Source: Novosphingobium meiothermophilum
GTDB taxonomy: Bacteria > Pseudomonadota > Alphaproteobacteria > Sphingomonadales > Sphingomonadaceae
NCBI RefSeq assembly: GCF_003171715.1
Contig: NZ_QGHL01000007.1
Span: 806,001-870,000 of the forward strand
Direction of reading: 5' to 3'
DNA length: 64,000 nucleotides
The notes under the pieces are model-generated. The model saw only the letters and a list, made by a program, of their open reading frames with translations. It made no database searches and was not told the DNA's origin. The position numbers were made by a program, and so were the translations under genes. This document shows, one piece after another, positions 55,191 through 62,647 of the stretch; position 1 is the stretch's first letter; every line of letters starts with the position of its first letter.

Positions 55191-56398
55191 CACTGCGCCG
55201 CTCCTGCCATCGGCTCGAACACGGTGATCAGCCCGCCGCCCGCATTCTCGATCGTGTGCTTTACTTCGCCGGTGCGGGAATCGATGATGGTGGCATTGTT
55301 GTCCATTCCGTTCACCATGATCATCGCGGCATCGTCCTGCGTGATCTCTATGTTGCGCGGGTGGCCCTTCACCGGAAGGCGCCTGACCACCTTCTTCGCC
55401 GCAAGATCGACGCCCCAGATTTCTTCGGCGCCTTCCTTGTGGCTCCAGTATTCGCCTTTGTGCATCAGCACCCACAGCGTATTGCTTGGCCGGTGGAGCG
55501 CCATCGGCTGCATACCGCCGGGATACCAGGCAATGTCGAGCGGACTGGTATCGGCGCTGCGCATGCCGCCCGCCTCCTGGATCGAGAACGGGGCACTCAC
55601 TTGCGGTGCAGCCCCCATCGTTGCCGTCCACACCTTCCCGGTATAGCTCAGCATGACCGCCTGCTTCCTGCGCCGGTCATAGACCACGTTCGAGAAGATC
55701 GGGTCTGCCGCCGCATCGAAGAACTCGGCCGAGCGCGTGATGTCATGCCCTGCTCCCCTGATGGCAACCGTCGCGATGGTTCCATCGGCGCAGAGCGCGG
55801 AAAAGCCCACGCCGGGATTTGGGATGAGGCTGGCGCAGCCCGGCAGTTCGATTGCGCGAACAAACCTGCGCTTCGCCAGATCGATCACGTTTACCGATGA
55901 GGCTGGATCGAAGTTGTAGTCGTATGCTGTCCGGCCATCATCGCTCAGCACGAAATTGGTATTGAATCCGCCGATGATCAGGCGCCCCGGAGTGGGGATC
56001 TCGGCCAGCAGTTTCAGAGTGCGGCTGTCATAAACCGAAACGAGATCCTGCCGGGTTCCGCGATTGCCCTTGGTCCACATCGTTTCGGCCACGTAGTAAA
56101 AACGGCCCGCCGGATCGATCGCCAGATCGGAATCGCGGCTGGTGGAAACCATTCCCAGCATCCTGCCGCTTGCTGCATCAAAGATGCTCGATCCGCCAGA
56201 CCCCCACGGGCCGCGAACAAAGAACCAGCCCGCCTTGGGTGGCTCCAGCGTGTTCACGCCCGGCTCTTCGGCTTCGGCAATGACTGCTTGCGCCAGCACC
56301 GACCCGACCCCAAGGCCGAAGCTGGCAGCCCCGCCGAGACCTGCAACCAAAAGCCTGAATGCCAGCCCAAATCTTGCGCCATGCATTTCCCGCTTCAT
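55190..56398 (-). CDS. aauB: TTQ amine dehydrogenase heavy chain
   Basis: Large, cofactor-free beta-propeller subunit that shapes the substrate channel and docks the light chain. It has 402 residues with a signal peptide (RLLVAGLGGAASFGLGVGSVLAQA). Features: NTLEPPKAGWFFVRGPWG near the mature start, YYVAETMWTKGNRGTRQDLVSVYD and repeated blades such as KVVRRLPVKGHPRNIEI. A ribosome site ggggga precedes the ATG. First gene of the operon; a TetR gene lies 102 bases upstream. Confidence 0.94.
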   Translation of the reverse strand: MKREMHGARFGLAFRLLVAGLGGAASFGLGVGSVLAQAVIAEAEEPGVNTLEPPKAGWFFVRGPWGSGGSSIFDAASGRMLGMVSTSRDSDLAIDPAGRFYYVAETMWTKGNRGTRQDLVSVYDSRTLKLLAEIPTPGRLIIGGFNTNFVLSDDGRTAYDYNFDPASSVNVIDLAKRRFVRAIELPGCASLIPNPGVGFSALCADGTIATVAIRGAGHDITRSAEFFDAAADPIFSNVVYDRRRKQAVMLSYTGKVWTATMGAAPQVSAPFSIQEAGGMRSADTSPLDIAWYPGGMQPMALHRPSNTLWVLMHKGEYWSHKEGAEEIWGVDLAAKKVVRRLPVKGHPRNIEITQDDAAMIMVNGMDNNATIIDSRTGEVKHTIENAGGGLITVFEPMAGAAQ

Positions 56399-56408
56399 CG
56401 TGTCCCCC

Positions 56409-56459
56409 GTCAAGAGCGCTGCGGCACCAATGCTTGACGATCGTCCAGAGTCGGTCAAG
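56409..56459. promoter_or_regulatory. Cluster of GTCAAG/CTTGAC hexamers before the heavy-chain gene
   Basis: GTCAAG occurs at 56409-56414 and 56454-56459 and its complement CTTGAC at 56433-56438. The last two form an inverted repeat with 15 bases between. On the minus strand one of them lies in the shared 17-mer. A dimeric regulator could bind such half-sites, but hexamers this short also occur by chance. Confidence 0.4.
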
Positions 56460-56469
56460 CGCCTTGTTG
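56453..56469 (-). promoter_or_regulatory. Shared 17-mer CAACAAGGCGCTTGACC upstream of aauB
   Basis: Read on the minus strand, the 17 bases match exactly the site at 57268-57284 before iorA. It lies 54 bases before the heavy-chain ATG and contains TTGACC, which could serve as a -35 element. A second shared element TCTTTCGCA is 4 bases upstream (plus-strand 56474-56482). Confidence 0.75.
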
Positions 56470-56500
56470 CACTTGCGAAAGAAAGGTTCCTTCGCCCGTG

Positions 56501-57181
56501 TCAGGCCCGGTTCGCAAGTCCGGTGATCTGCGCGGGCGTGATCGTCTTTGCCAGCATCACCAGTGAATGGGCGGCAATCGCAGTGAAGGCCGACATGCGC
56601 CCGGCCCACGGCTTTTCATAGCCCAGAAAGGGCGTTGCCCCTTCCATCGAGGCGCTGATGAACAGGGCCACGTCGCGCACGTCCTGCGCGCTCAGCGCCG
56701 GATTGAGTTCAGCCACGTAAACCGCGATGAAATCATGCACCCGCTGGTAGAACAGGCGCACCCGGTCGGCCACGAAGCCATTGTGGTTGGCCAGCGCCCA
56801 CAATTCGGTAAACAGTCGCGTGGTGCGCTTTCCGGCAATATCGTCAAGGCACATCACCACGATCAGGCGCAACCGCTCTTCCGCGTCCAGCCCCGGCTGG
56901 CGCACGGTGCGCTCCAGCAGCTTGTCGTAATTGGCGATGATATCGTCCAGCAGGGTCTGGATCAGCAGTTCCTTCTTGGGGAAGTGATAGCTGACATTGC
57001 CCACCTTCATGCCGCATTCGGCCGCGATGCGCCGGATGGTGAATGCGCCCGCCCCCTCATCGATCAGCACGCGCAGTGCGGCCTTGATGATCGTATCCAC
57101 CGTCTCGGCCCCGCGCGCATAGGTTCCGGGGCGCGGTGCGGACGGCAGATCGGTTTCAAGAGGTTCGGGGCGTGCGGCCAT
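56501..57181 (-). CDS. TetR-family regulator of the amine module (inferred)
   Basis: A 226-residue regulator with helix-turn-helix TVDTIIKAALRVLIDEGAGAFTIRRIAAECGMKVGNVSYHFPKKELLIQTLLDDII near residues 27-80 and an all-helical ligand domain behind it. I choose the ATG at 57181; the longer open frame has no ribosome site and reads through the divergent promoter region. It lies between the heavy-chain gene (same strand) and iorA (divergent), so it is well placed to control both. Confidence 0.92.
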   Translation of the reverse strand: MAARPEPLETDLPSAPRPGTYARGAETVDTIIKAALRVLIDEGAGAFTIRRIAAECGMKVGNVSYHFPKKELLIQTLLDDIIANYDKLLERTVRQPGLDAEERLRLIVVMCLDDIAGKRTTRLFTELWALANHNGFVADRVRLFYQRVHDFIAVYVAELNPALSAQDVRDVALFISASMEGATPFLGYEKPWAGRMSAFTAIAAHSLVMLAKTITPAQITGLANRA

Positions 57182-57267
57182 GGCTGACCGCGCATAACAC
57201 CATGTTGGACCCAGCGCCAACGCTGATCCGCAGAGGAAAAGGGCGCGTCCATCTTTCGCACCCTGCC

Positions 57268-57284
57268 CAACAAGGCGCTTGACC
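57268..57284 (+). promoter_or_regulatory. Shared 17-mer CAACAAGGCGCTTGACC upstream of iorA
   Basis: Identical to the minus-strand site at 56453-56469 and in the same orientation towards its gene. It lies 122 bases before the iorA ATG and 87 bases upstream of the TetR start. The element TCTTTCGCA is at 57252-57260, 7 bases upstream rather than 4. TTGACC can act as a -35, with cacagt 17 bases further as a poor -10. Confidence 0.75.
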
Positions 57285-57406
57285 CACAATGGCCGGGCCG
57301 ACACAGTTCCACGCAAAGTGCGGAGGCTCTGGCGCGCCGGGCTTGTCGGCTCGCCCGCGCTCATGCTTTTCTCCTCACGCCGATCTTTTTTCGGGGAATC
57401 AACCTG

Positions 57407-57913
57407 ATGAGCCTGTCTTTCACCGTGAACGGCCGCAAGCGCACGGTCGATGCCGATGCCGACAAGCCGCTGCTCTGGGTTCTGCGCGAAGACCTTGACC
57501 TGCCCGGCACCAAGTTCGGCTGCGGTGCGGGCCTGTGTGGCGCCTGCACTGTCCACCTTGATGGCGAGGCCGTCCGTTCCTGCCAGACGACACTGGCCGA
57601 TGCGGCGGGCAAGGCTGTCACGACCATCGAAGGCATTGCGACGAACGCTCTCGGCAAGCGCGTTACCGAGGCGTGGGCCGCGCTTGACGTGCCGCAGTGC
57701 GGCTATTGTCAGGCCGGACAGATCATGTCGGCCACCGCGCTGCTGAAACAGAACCCCAAGCCGACGCCTGAAGACATCGACGGCTGGATGAGCGGGAACA
57801 TCTGCCGCTGCGCCACCTACCTGCGCATCCGCGCTGCCATCCGCAAGGCCGCCGGTCTGCCGGCCGATCCTGCCGACGCCAATGTCGTTCCCGCCGGGGA
57901 GGCGCTCGCATGA
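57407..57913 (+). CDS. iorA: Isoquinoline 1-oxidoreductase-type [2Fe-2S] subunit
   Basis: Small subunit of a xanthine-oxidase-family molybdenum hydroxylase, 168 residues. The plant-type [2Fe-2S] domain has ligands at C39, C44, C47 and C59 ([17 protein letters not shown]), and the helical domain has [10 protein letters not shown] and NICRCATY for the second cluster. It overlaps iorB by 4 bases. It would pass electrons from the molybdenum site to an acceptor. Confidence 0.95.
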   Translation: MSLSFTVNGRKRTVDADADKPLLWVLREDLDLPGTKFGCGAGLCGACTVHLDGEAVRSCQTTLADAAGKAVTTIEGIATNALGKRVTEAWAALDVPQCGYCQAGQIMSATALLKQNPKPTPEDIDGWMSGNICRCATYLRIRAAIRKAAGLPADPADANVVPAGEALA

Positions 57914-60072
57914 CCGACGCTGCTCTGGTCTCGCGCCGCTCGTTCCTTGTCGCCTCGCTGGCAGGCAGCGCAGCCCTTACGCTTGATGCCTCGGTCGTGC
58001 TGGGGGCTGCTGCGCCGGGCACGCCTGCCGAAGTGCTCAATGCCTTCGTGTGCATCAATGCCGATAACACCGTGACCATTGGCGCCAAGAACCCGGAGAT
58101 CGGCCAGGGCGTGAAGGTCATGCTGCCCATGCTCATCGCCGAGGAAATGGATCTGGTATGGGATCAGGTTCGCATCGAACAGACCGATGCCGACGAAAAG
58201 CGCTATGGGCCGCAAGTGGCAGGGGGCAGCACCGCCACCCCGCGCAACTGGATCCCGATGCGGCAGGTCGGCGCCGCCGCGCGCCAGATGCTGGTCATGG
58301 CGGCTGCGCAGAAGTGGGGTGTCGATCCCGCCGCGCTTTCCACGGCAAAGGGCGCGGTCCTGCACGTGTCGTCGGGCAAAAGCGCCACTTATGCTTCGCT
58401 GGCGAAGGACGCAGCCGCGCAGACCCCGCCCGATCTGGCCAAGGTGCTGCTGAAGGATGCCAGTGCTTTCCGCATAATCGGCACGTCCAAGCGCGGCGTC
58501 GACGTTCCCCGGATCCTCAAGGGCGAACCGCTCTTCGGCATAGACACGCGCCTGCCCGGCATGGTCCACGGCGCGATCGTGAAATGCCCTGCGCATGGCG
58601 GAACCGTAGCCTCGTTCGATGACGCAGCCGTCAGGGTCATTCCGGGTGTGCGCGGTGTTGTGGCCGTGAACAGCGGCTACGTTCCCGAAGGTCAGAACGA
58701 CACGCTGGTAATCGTCGCCGATAGCTGGTGGAAGGCAAGCAAGGCCCGCGAAAAGCTCGTGGTGAAGTGGAACGATGCCGAAGTGGCAGGATTCTCCACC
58801 GCCGGATACGAAGCCGATGCGGCCAGGCTGATCGGCGGTGCGCCACAAACCAGCGTTTTCAAGGCAGGCGATCCCGATGGCGCGCTGGCCAAGGCCGCCA
58901 AGGTCGTCACGGCTGATTACGAATACCCCTTCCTTGCCCATGCCCCGCTTGAGCCGCAAAACTGCACCGGTCTGTTCAGGGACGGAAAACTTGAACTGTG
59001 GGCGCCCAGTCAGGCCCCGGCGGGCGGGCGCGCCGAAACCGCAAAGCTGTGCGGTCTTTCGCCCGATGATCTGACAATACACATGACCCGCATCGGTGGC
59101 GGCTTCGGGCGACGCCTGATGAACGACTACATGGTCATTGCCGGGCAAGTAGCCAAGGCCATGCCTGGCGTACCGGTCAAGGTGCTCTATGACCGCACCG
59201 ATGATTTCCGGCACGACTTCTATCGTCCCGCAGGCTGGCACCGTCTGACCGCCGGGCTGGATGCCAAGGGCGATCTTGTCGCGCTCAAGGATCACTTCGC
59301 CACCTTCGGCACCGATGGCAAGCCCATCCGCGCCGCACAGATGGCACCGACGGAATATCCGGCACCGGTCGTGCCCAATGTCGATCTCGGCGTCAGCTAC
59401 ATGGCCACCAACCTTGCCACCGGCTGGCTGCGTGCGCCTTCGTCAAATGCCATGGCCTTCGTTTTCCAGTCGTTCCTTGATGAGGTTGCCGAAGCGGCGG
59501 GAATGGATCTTCCCGAACTCATGCGCCGCACGCTCGGCCCCGCGCGCGAGATCGAGGGAGAACGCTCGAAGTTCCACACCGGCCGTGCGCGCGGCGTGAT
59601 CGATGCGGTCTGCAAGGCGGCAGGCTGGAAGGGCCGCGAGAAGGGTCGCGGCTTCGGCTTCTACTACAGCCATCTGGGCTATTTTGCCGAGATCGTCGAT
59701 ATCTCGATGGCTGATGGCGCGATCCGGGTCGACAAGGTCTGGGTCGCCGGTGACATCGGCGCGCACATCATAAACCCGCTCAATGCGCTCAATCAGGCTC
59801 ATGGCTGCGTGATCGAAGGGCTGGGACAGGCGATGATCGGCCAGAAGATCGTGCAGGAAGCGGGCGTCGTCACGGCCGAAAACTTCGGTGATTTCGCGCT
59901 CATGCGGATCGATGCCGCCCCGCGCGAGATTGCGGTCGAGTTCGTGAAGACCGATTTTCCGCCCACCGGCCTTGGCGAACCCGCCCTCCCCCCAGTCATT
60001 CCGGCGCTGGCCAACGCGATCTATTCGCTCACCGGCAAGCGCCATCGCCGCCTTCCGCTGGAACTGGCATAA
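57910..60072 (+). CDS. iorB: Isoquinoline 1-oxidoreductase-type molybdopterin subunit
   Basis: Large molybdenum-cofactor subunit, 720 residues, with a Tat signal ([20 protein letters not shown]), so the holoenzyme is folded inside and exported. Family motifs include [25 protein letters not shown] near residue 400 and the C-terminal [16 protein letters not shown] with the catalytic Glu. Relatives hydroxylate N-heterocycles or oxidise aldehydes; the substrate here is not certain. No FAD subunit is present, as in IorAB itself, and no cytochrome c is fused. Confidence 0.94.
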   Translation: MTDAALVSRRSFLVASLAGSAALTLDASVVLGAAAPGTPAEVLNAFVCINADNTVTIGAKNPEIGQGVKVMLPMLIAEEMDLVWDQVRIEQTDADEKRYGPQVAGGSTATPRNWIPMRQVGAAARQMLVMAAAQKWGVDPAALSTAKGAVLHVSSGKSATYASLAKDAAAQTPPDLAKVLLKDASAFRIIGTSKRGVDVPRILKGEPLFGIDTRLPGMVHGAIVKCPAHGGTVASFDDAAVRVIPGVRGVVAVNSGYVPEGQNDTLVIVADSWWKASKAREKLVVKWNDAEVAGFSTAGYEADAARLIGGAPQTSVFKAGDPDGALAKAAKVVTADYEYPFLAHAPLEPQNCTGLFRDGKLELWAPSQAPAGGRAETAKLCGLSPDDLTIHMTRIGGGFGRRLMNDYMVIAGQVAKAMPGVPVKVLYDRTDDFRHDFYRPAGWHRLTAGLDAKGDLVALKDHFATFGTDGKPIRAAQMAPTEYPAPVVPNVDLGVSYMATNLATGWLRAPSSNAMAFVFQSFLDEVAEAAGMDLPELMRRTLGPAREIEGERSKFHTGRARGVIDAVCKAAGWKGREKGRGFGFYYSHLGYFAEIVDISMADGAIRVDKVWVAGDIGAHIINPLNALNQAHGCVIEGLGQAMIGQKIVQEAGVVTAENFGDFALMRIDAAPREIAVEFVKTDFPPTGLGEPALPPVIPALANAIYSLTGKRHRRLPLELA

Positions 60073-60082
60073 CCTCGATCGA

Positions 60083-61057
60083 ATGATCGCCACCACACCG
60101 CCAGACATCCTGCGCTTTCTTGCTGCCCGCGCCGCCGAAGGCGTGGAATGCGTGCTGGTGACACTCGTGGCCCTGACGGGCGGTTCGTCGCGCAGCGTGG
60201 GCACACAGATGGCTGTTGCCGCGGATGGGCGGCGCATTGGCTCGTTTTCGGGCGGCTGCATCGAGGATGCGGTTGCGGCAGAAGCACTTGAATCGCTGGC
60301 GGACAGTTGGGGCCACGTGGTGCGCTATGGCTCCGGCTCGCCCTATATCGATATTCGCCTGCCCTGCGGCGGGGGAATCGATCTGCTGTTTACCCCGCGC
60401 CCTGATCCGCATGCCGTGGCCGCAGCACTCGCCCTGCTGGACCAGCGCAAACCCGCCAGCCTGCGGCTCGATTGCGATGGTATTTCGCTGGCTGATGCCG
60501 GGATGCCCACGGGCTGGAACGGTTATTGCCTGACACTGACCTATCAGCCAGCGCTGCGTGTCGTGGCGCTGGGTCAGGGCGAGGATCTGGCGGCCTTTGC
60601 GCGCCTTGCGCAGGCATTCGGCACCGTCATCGTTCCGCTGACGCCCGATGTCCCCACACAGCAGACGCTGGTCGACGCTGGCATGGCGCCAATTCACCTC
60701 CACAGCCGCACGACCTTGCCCGCAGTAGCCACCGATCCATGGACGGCCATCGTCTTCCTGTTCCACGGGGGGGACTGGGAAGAGTTCCTTCTGCCGAAGG
60801 CGCTGGCCCTTCCCGCTTTCTATCATGGCGCCATCGGCAGCCGCCGCAGCCATGCCGCGCGCCTTGCCGCACTGCGGGCTGCGGGCGTTCCGGAAAACCG
60901 GATAAACACCCTGCGCGGCCACATCGGGCTGATCCCCGCCACCCGCGATCCGGCAACGCTTGCCATCTCGATCCTTGCCGAAATCGTTGCCGAATACAAT
61001 GCGCTGGCCCATTGGGCGACATGGATGGGTGAACCGCTCAGCCTGCCCGGACAATGA
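60083..61057 (+). CDS. XdhC/CoxI-family cofactor maturation protein
   Basis: A 324-residue protein of the XdhC/CoxI family that binds molybdenum cofactor and helps its sulfuration and insertion into xanthine-oxidase-type enzymes. The N-terminal motif VALTGGSSRSVGTQM and GCIEDAVAAEAL are typical, followed by the C-terminal NAD-like domain (GAIGSRRSHAARLAALRAAGV). I start it at the ATG at 60083, 10 bases after the iorB stop; the frame is open 37 codons further only because it reads iorB out of frame. Confidence 0.93.
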   Translation: MIATTPPDILRFLAARAAEGVECVLVTLVALTGGSSRSVGTQMAVAADGRRIGSFSGGCIEDAVAAEALESLADSWGHVVRYGSGSPYIDIRLPCGGGIDLLFTPRPDPHAVAAALALLDQRKPASLRLDCDGISLADAGMPTGWNGYCLTLTYQPALRVVALGQGEDLAAFARLAQAFGTVIVPLTPDVPTQQTLVDAGMAPIHLHSRTTLPAVATDPWTAIVFLFHGGDWEEFLLPKALALPAFYHGAIGSRRSHAARLAALRAAGVPENRINTLRGHIGLIPATRDPATLAISILAEIVAEYNALAHWATWMGEPLSLPGQ

Positions 61058-61623
61058 AGCAAACGCCGCGCATTGCAGCACTGTTGCTTGCCGCCGGGCG
61101 CGGCACCCGCTTCGGCGGCGGCAAACTGGCCGCCGATCTTGGCGGCAAGCCGGTTGCCGCCCACGCCGCACAAGCGCTGGCCAGCCTCCCCTTCCGTCAC
61201 CACATGGCCGTGGTCTCTGCCCGGACGCCCAACCTGCCCGGCTTTGAGCGGATCATGCTGACACCGGCAGATGCCCCCCTTTCAAGGTCGATCGCCGCAG
61301 GCATCGGCGCGCTTGCGAAAACGGACTGCGATGCCGTGCTGATCGCGCTGGCGGATATGCCCCTTGTGCCGGCAGCGCATTTTGCGCAGCTCATCGGGCA
61401 CTTCGATGGCGACCGCATCGCAACGCAGGTCGATGGCCGCAGAATGGTCCCGGCGATCTTCGCGCGAAAGCACTTTGCCGCGCTGGCAAGCCTTGAGGGC
61501 GATCGCGGGGCGGGCGGGATGCTGCGCGCCGTTCCGGCGGTCAACCTTCCGGCCGTGCAGGCGCTTGATGTCGATTGCCCGGACGACCTTGCCCTTGCCG
61601 CCCGGCACTTTCAGCAACACTAG
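61054..61623 (+). CDS. MocA-like molybdenum cofactor nucleotidyltransferase
   Basis: A 189-residue NTP-transferase of the MobA/MocA family. The signature LLLAAGRGTRFGGGKLAADLGG lies at residues 10-31 and the metal-binding LIALADMPLVPAAHF near residue 96. It would attach CMP (or GMP) to the cofactor of the IorAB enzyme. It overlaps the XdhC-like gene by 4 bases, so iorA-iorB-xdhC-mocA form one unit. Confidence 0.92.
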   Translation: MKQTPRIAALLLAAGRGTRFGGGKLAADLGGKPVAAHAAQALASLPFRHHMAVVSARTPNLPGFERIMLTPADAPLSRSIAAGIGALAKTDCDAVLIALADMPLVPAAHFAQLIGHFDGDRIATQVDGRRMVPAIFARKHFAALASLEGDRGAGGMLRAVPAVNLPAVQALDVDCPDDLALAARHFQQH

Positions 61624-61678
61624 CAGCGCGCCAGTCGTCGCTGCGTCACCCTTTGCTATGGCCGGCCATGCAGCCGCA

Positions 61679-62647
61679 TCACGCAATGGCCCTTACGGCA
61701 AAGGCAGCGGCGGCTGCGCGGGTTTCCACGCCCAGTTTCTCGAATACCTGTTCAAGGTGCTTGTTCACCGTGCGCGGGCTGATGCCAAGGATTTCGCTGA
61801 TGTCGCGATTGGGCTTGCCATGGCTGATCCACAGAAGCACTTCGGCCTCGCGCTGGGTCAGCCCGTAGCGCTCGCGCAGCCGCTCCACATCCGCGCCTTC
61901 GCGCAGCAGGTTGAGCCGGATCAGCCATTCGCCCGCGCGCGGCGTTCCAACCAGCACAAGTTCGATGGTCTCCCCGGCGCAGTCGAAACGCACCGAAGAA
62001 CCGGGGCACTGTCCGGGCGCGATCAGCCTTGCCAGCGGCGCGGCGAAGGACTGCGGCAGTTGGTCTGCGCTTCCAGACCGCTCTATCAGCCGCTCTACCT
62101 GCGGTGTCGCCCACAGCAGTTCGCCCCCTTCCCGCACCGCCAGCAGATGCCGCCCCGTGGCATCAAGCGCACTGCGGCCCGACTGCGATACCCGTGCAGA
62201 GGCAAGATGCACTCGCATCCGCGCCAGCAGCTCGGCAATGGCCACAGGCTTGCGCACATAGTCCACGCCGCCCGCTTCGAGCGCGCGGACGGCATGTTCG
62301 GTCTCGGTCAGGCCGGTCATGAAGATTACCGGGATATCGGCAAGGCAGGGCCGCTGCTTGATCGTGCGGGTGGTTTCGAACCCGTCCAGCCCCGGCATGA
62401 TCGCATCGATCAGGATCAGATCGGGCGCCGCATGATCGAGCAGTTCGAGCGCATCGACACCGTTCGTGGCGATAAGCACAGTCATCCCGGCCTGTTCGAT
62501 GGTATCGATGAGAAAGTGAAGCGATTCGGGATTGTCGTCGACCACCAGCACGGTATCGCGCGCCGCAGCAGCGGTGCGGATCAGTTGCGAAAGTGCGCTC
62601 TGTGCCAAGAGCCCGCCTCCTTCTTCGGCAACCATCCTATCGAACAT
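61679..62647 (-). CDS. LuxR-type response regulator
   Basis: A 322-residue regulator. The receiver domain VLVVDDNPESLHFLIDTIEQAG has its phosphorylated aspartate in LILIDAIMPGLDGF and the conserved Lys in YVRKPVAI. A middle domain of about 110 residues is unassigned, and the C-terminal LuxR helix-turn-helix is LTQREAEVLLWISHGKPNRDISEILGISPRTVNKHLEQVFEKLGV. I start it at the ATG at 62647, overlapping the kinase stop by 11 bases; ATG at 62635 is also possible. It is convergent with mocA. Confidence 0.92.
   Translation of the reverse strand: MFDRMVAEEGGGLLAQSALSQLIRTAAAARDTVLVVDDNPESLHFLIDTIEQAGMTVLIATNGVDALELLDHAAPDLILIDAIMPGLDGFETTRTIKQRPCLADIPVIFMTGLTETEHAVRALEAGGVDYVRKPVAIAELLARMRVHLASARVSQSGRSALDATGRHLLAVREGGELLWATPQVERLIERSGSADQLPQSFAAPLARLIAPGQCPGSSVRFDCAGETIELVLVGTPRAGEWLIRLNLLREGADVERLRERYGLTQREAEVLLWISHGKPNRDISEILGISPRTVNKHLEQVFEKLGVETRAAAAAFAVRAIA

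Noticed and set aside
55191..55631. Upstream extension of the mauE frame
   Set aside because: It is the antisense reading of the heavy-chain gene; the mauE ATG at 55190 forms a normal overlap with the heavy-chain stop.
59972..60082. Upstream extension of the XdhC-like frame
   Set aside because: The added codons read iorB out of frame; the family start is at 60083.
61654..61668. Palindrome atggccggccat between mocA and the response regulator
   Set aside because: A 12-bp GC-rich palindrome of this kind is common at this base composition and has no second copy that I noticed.
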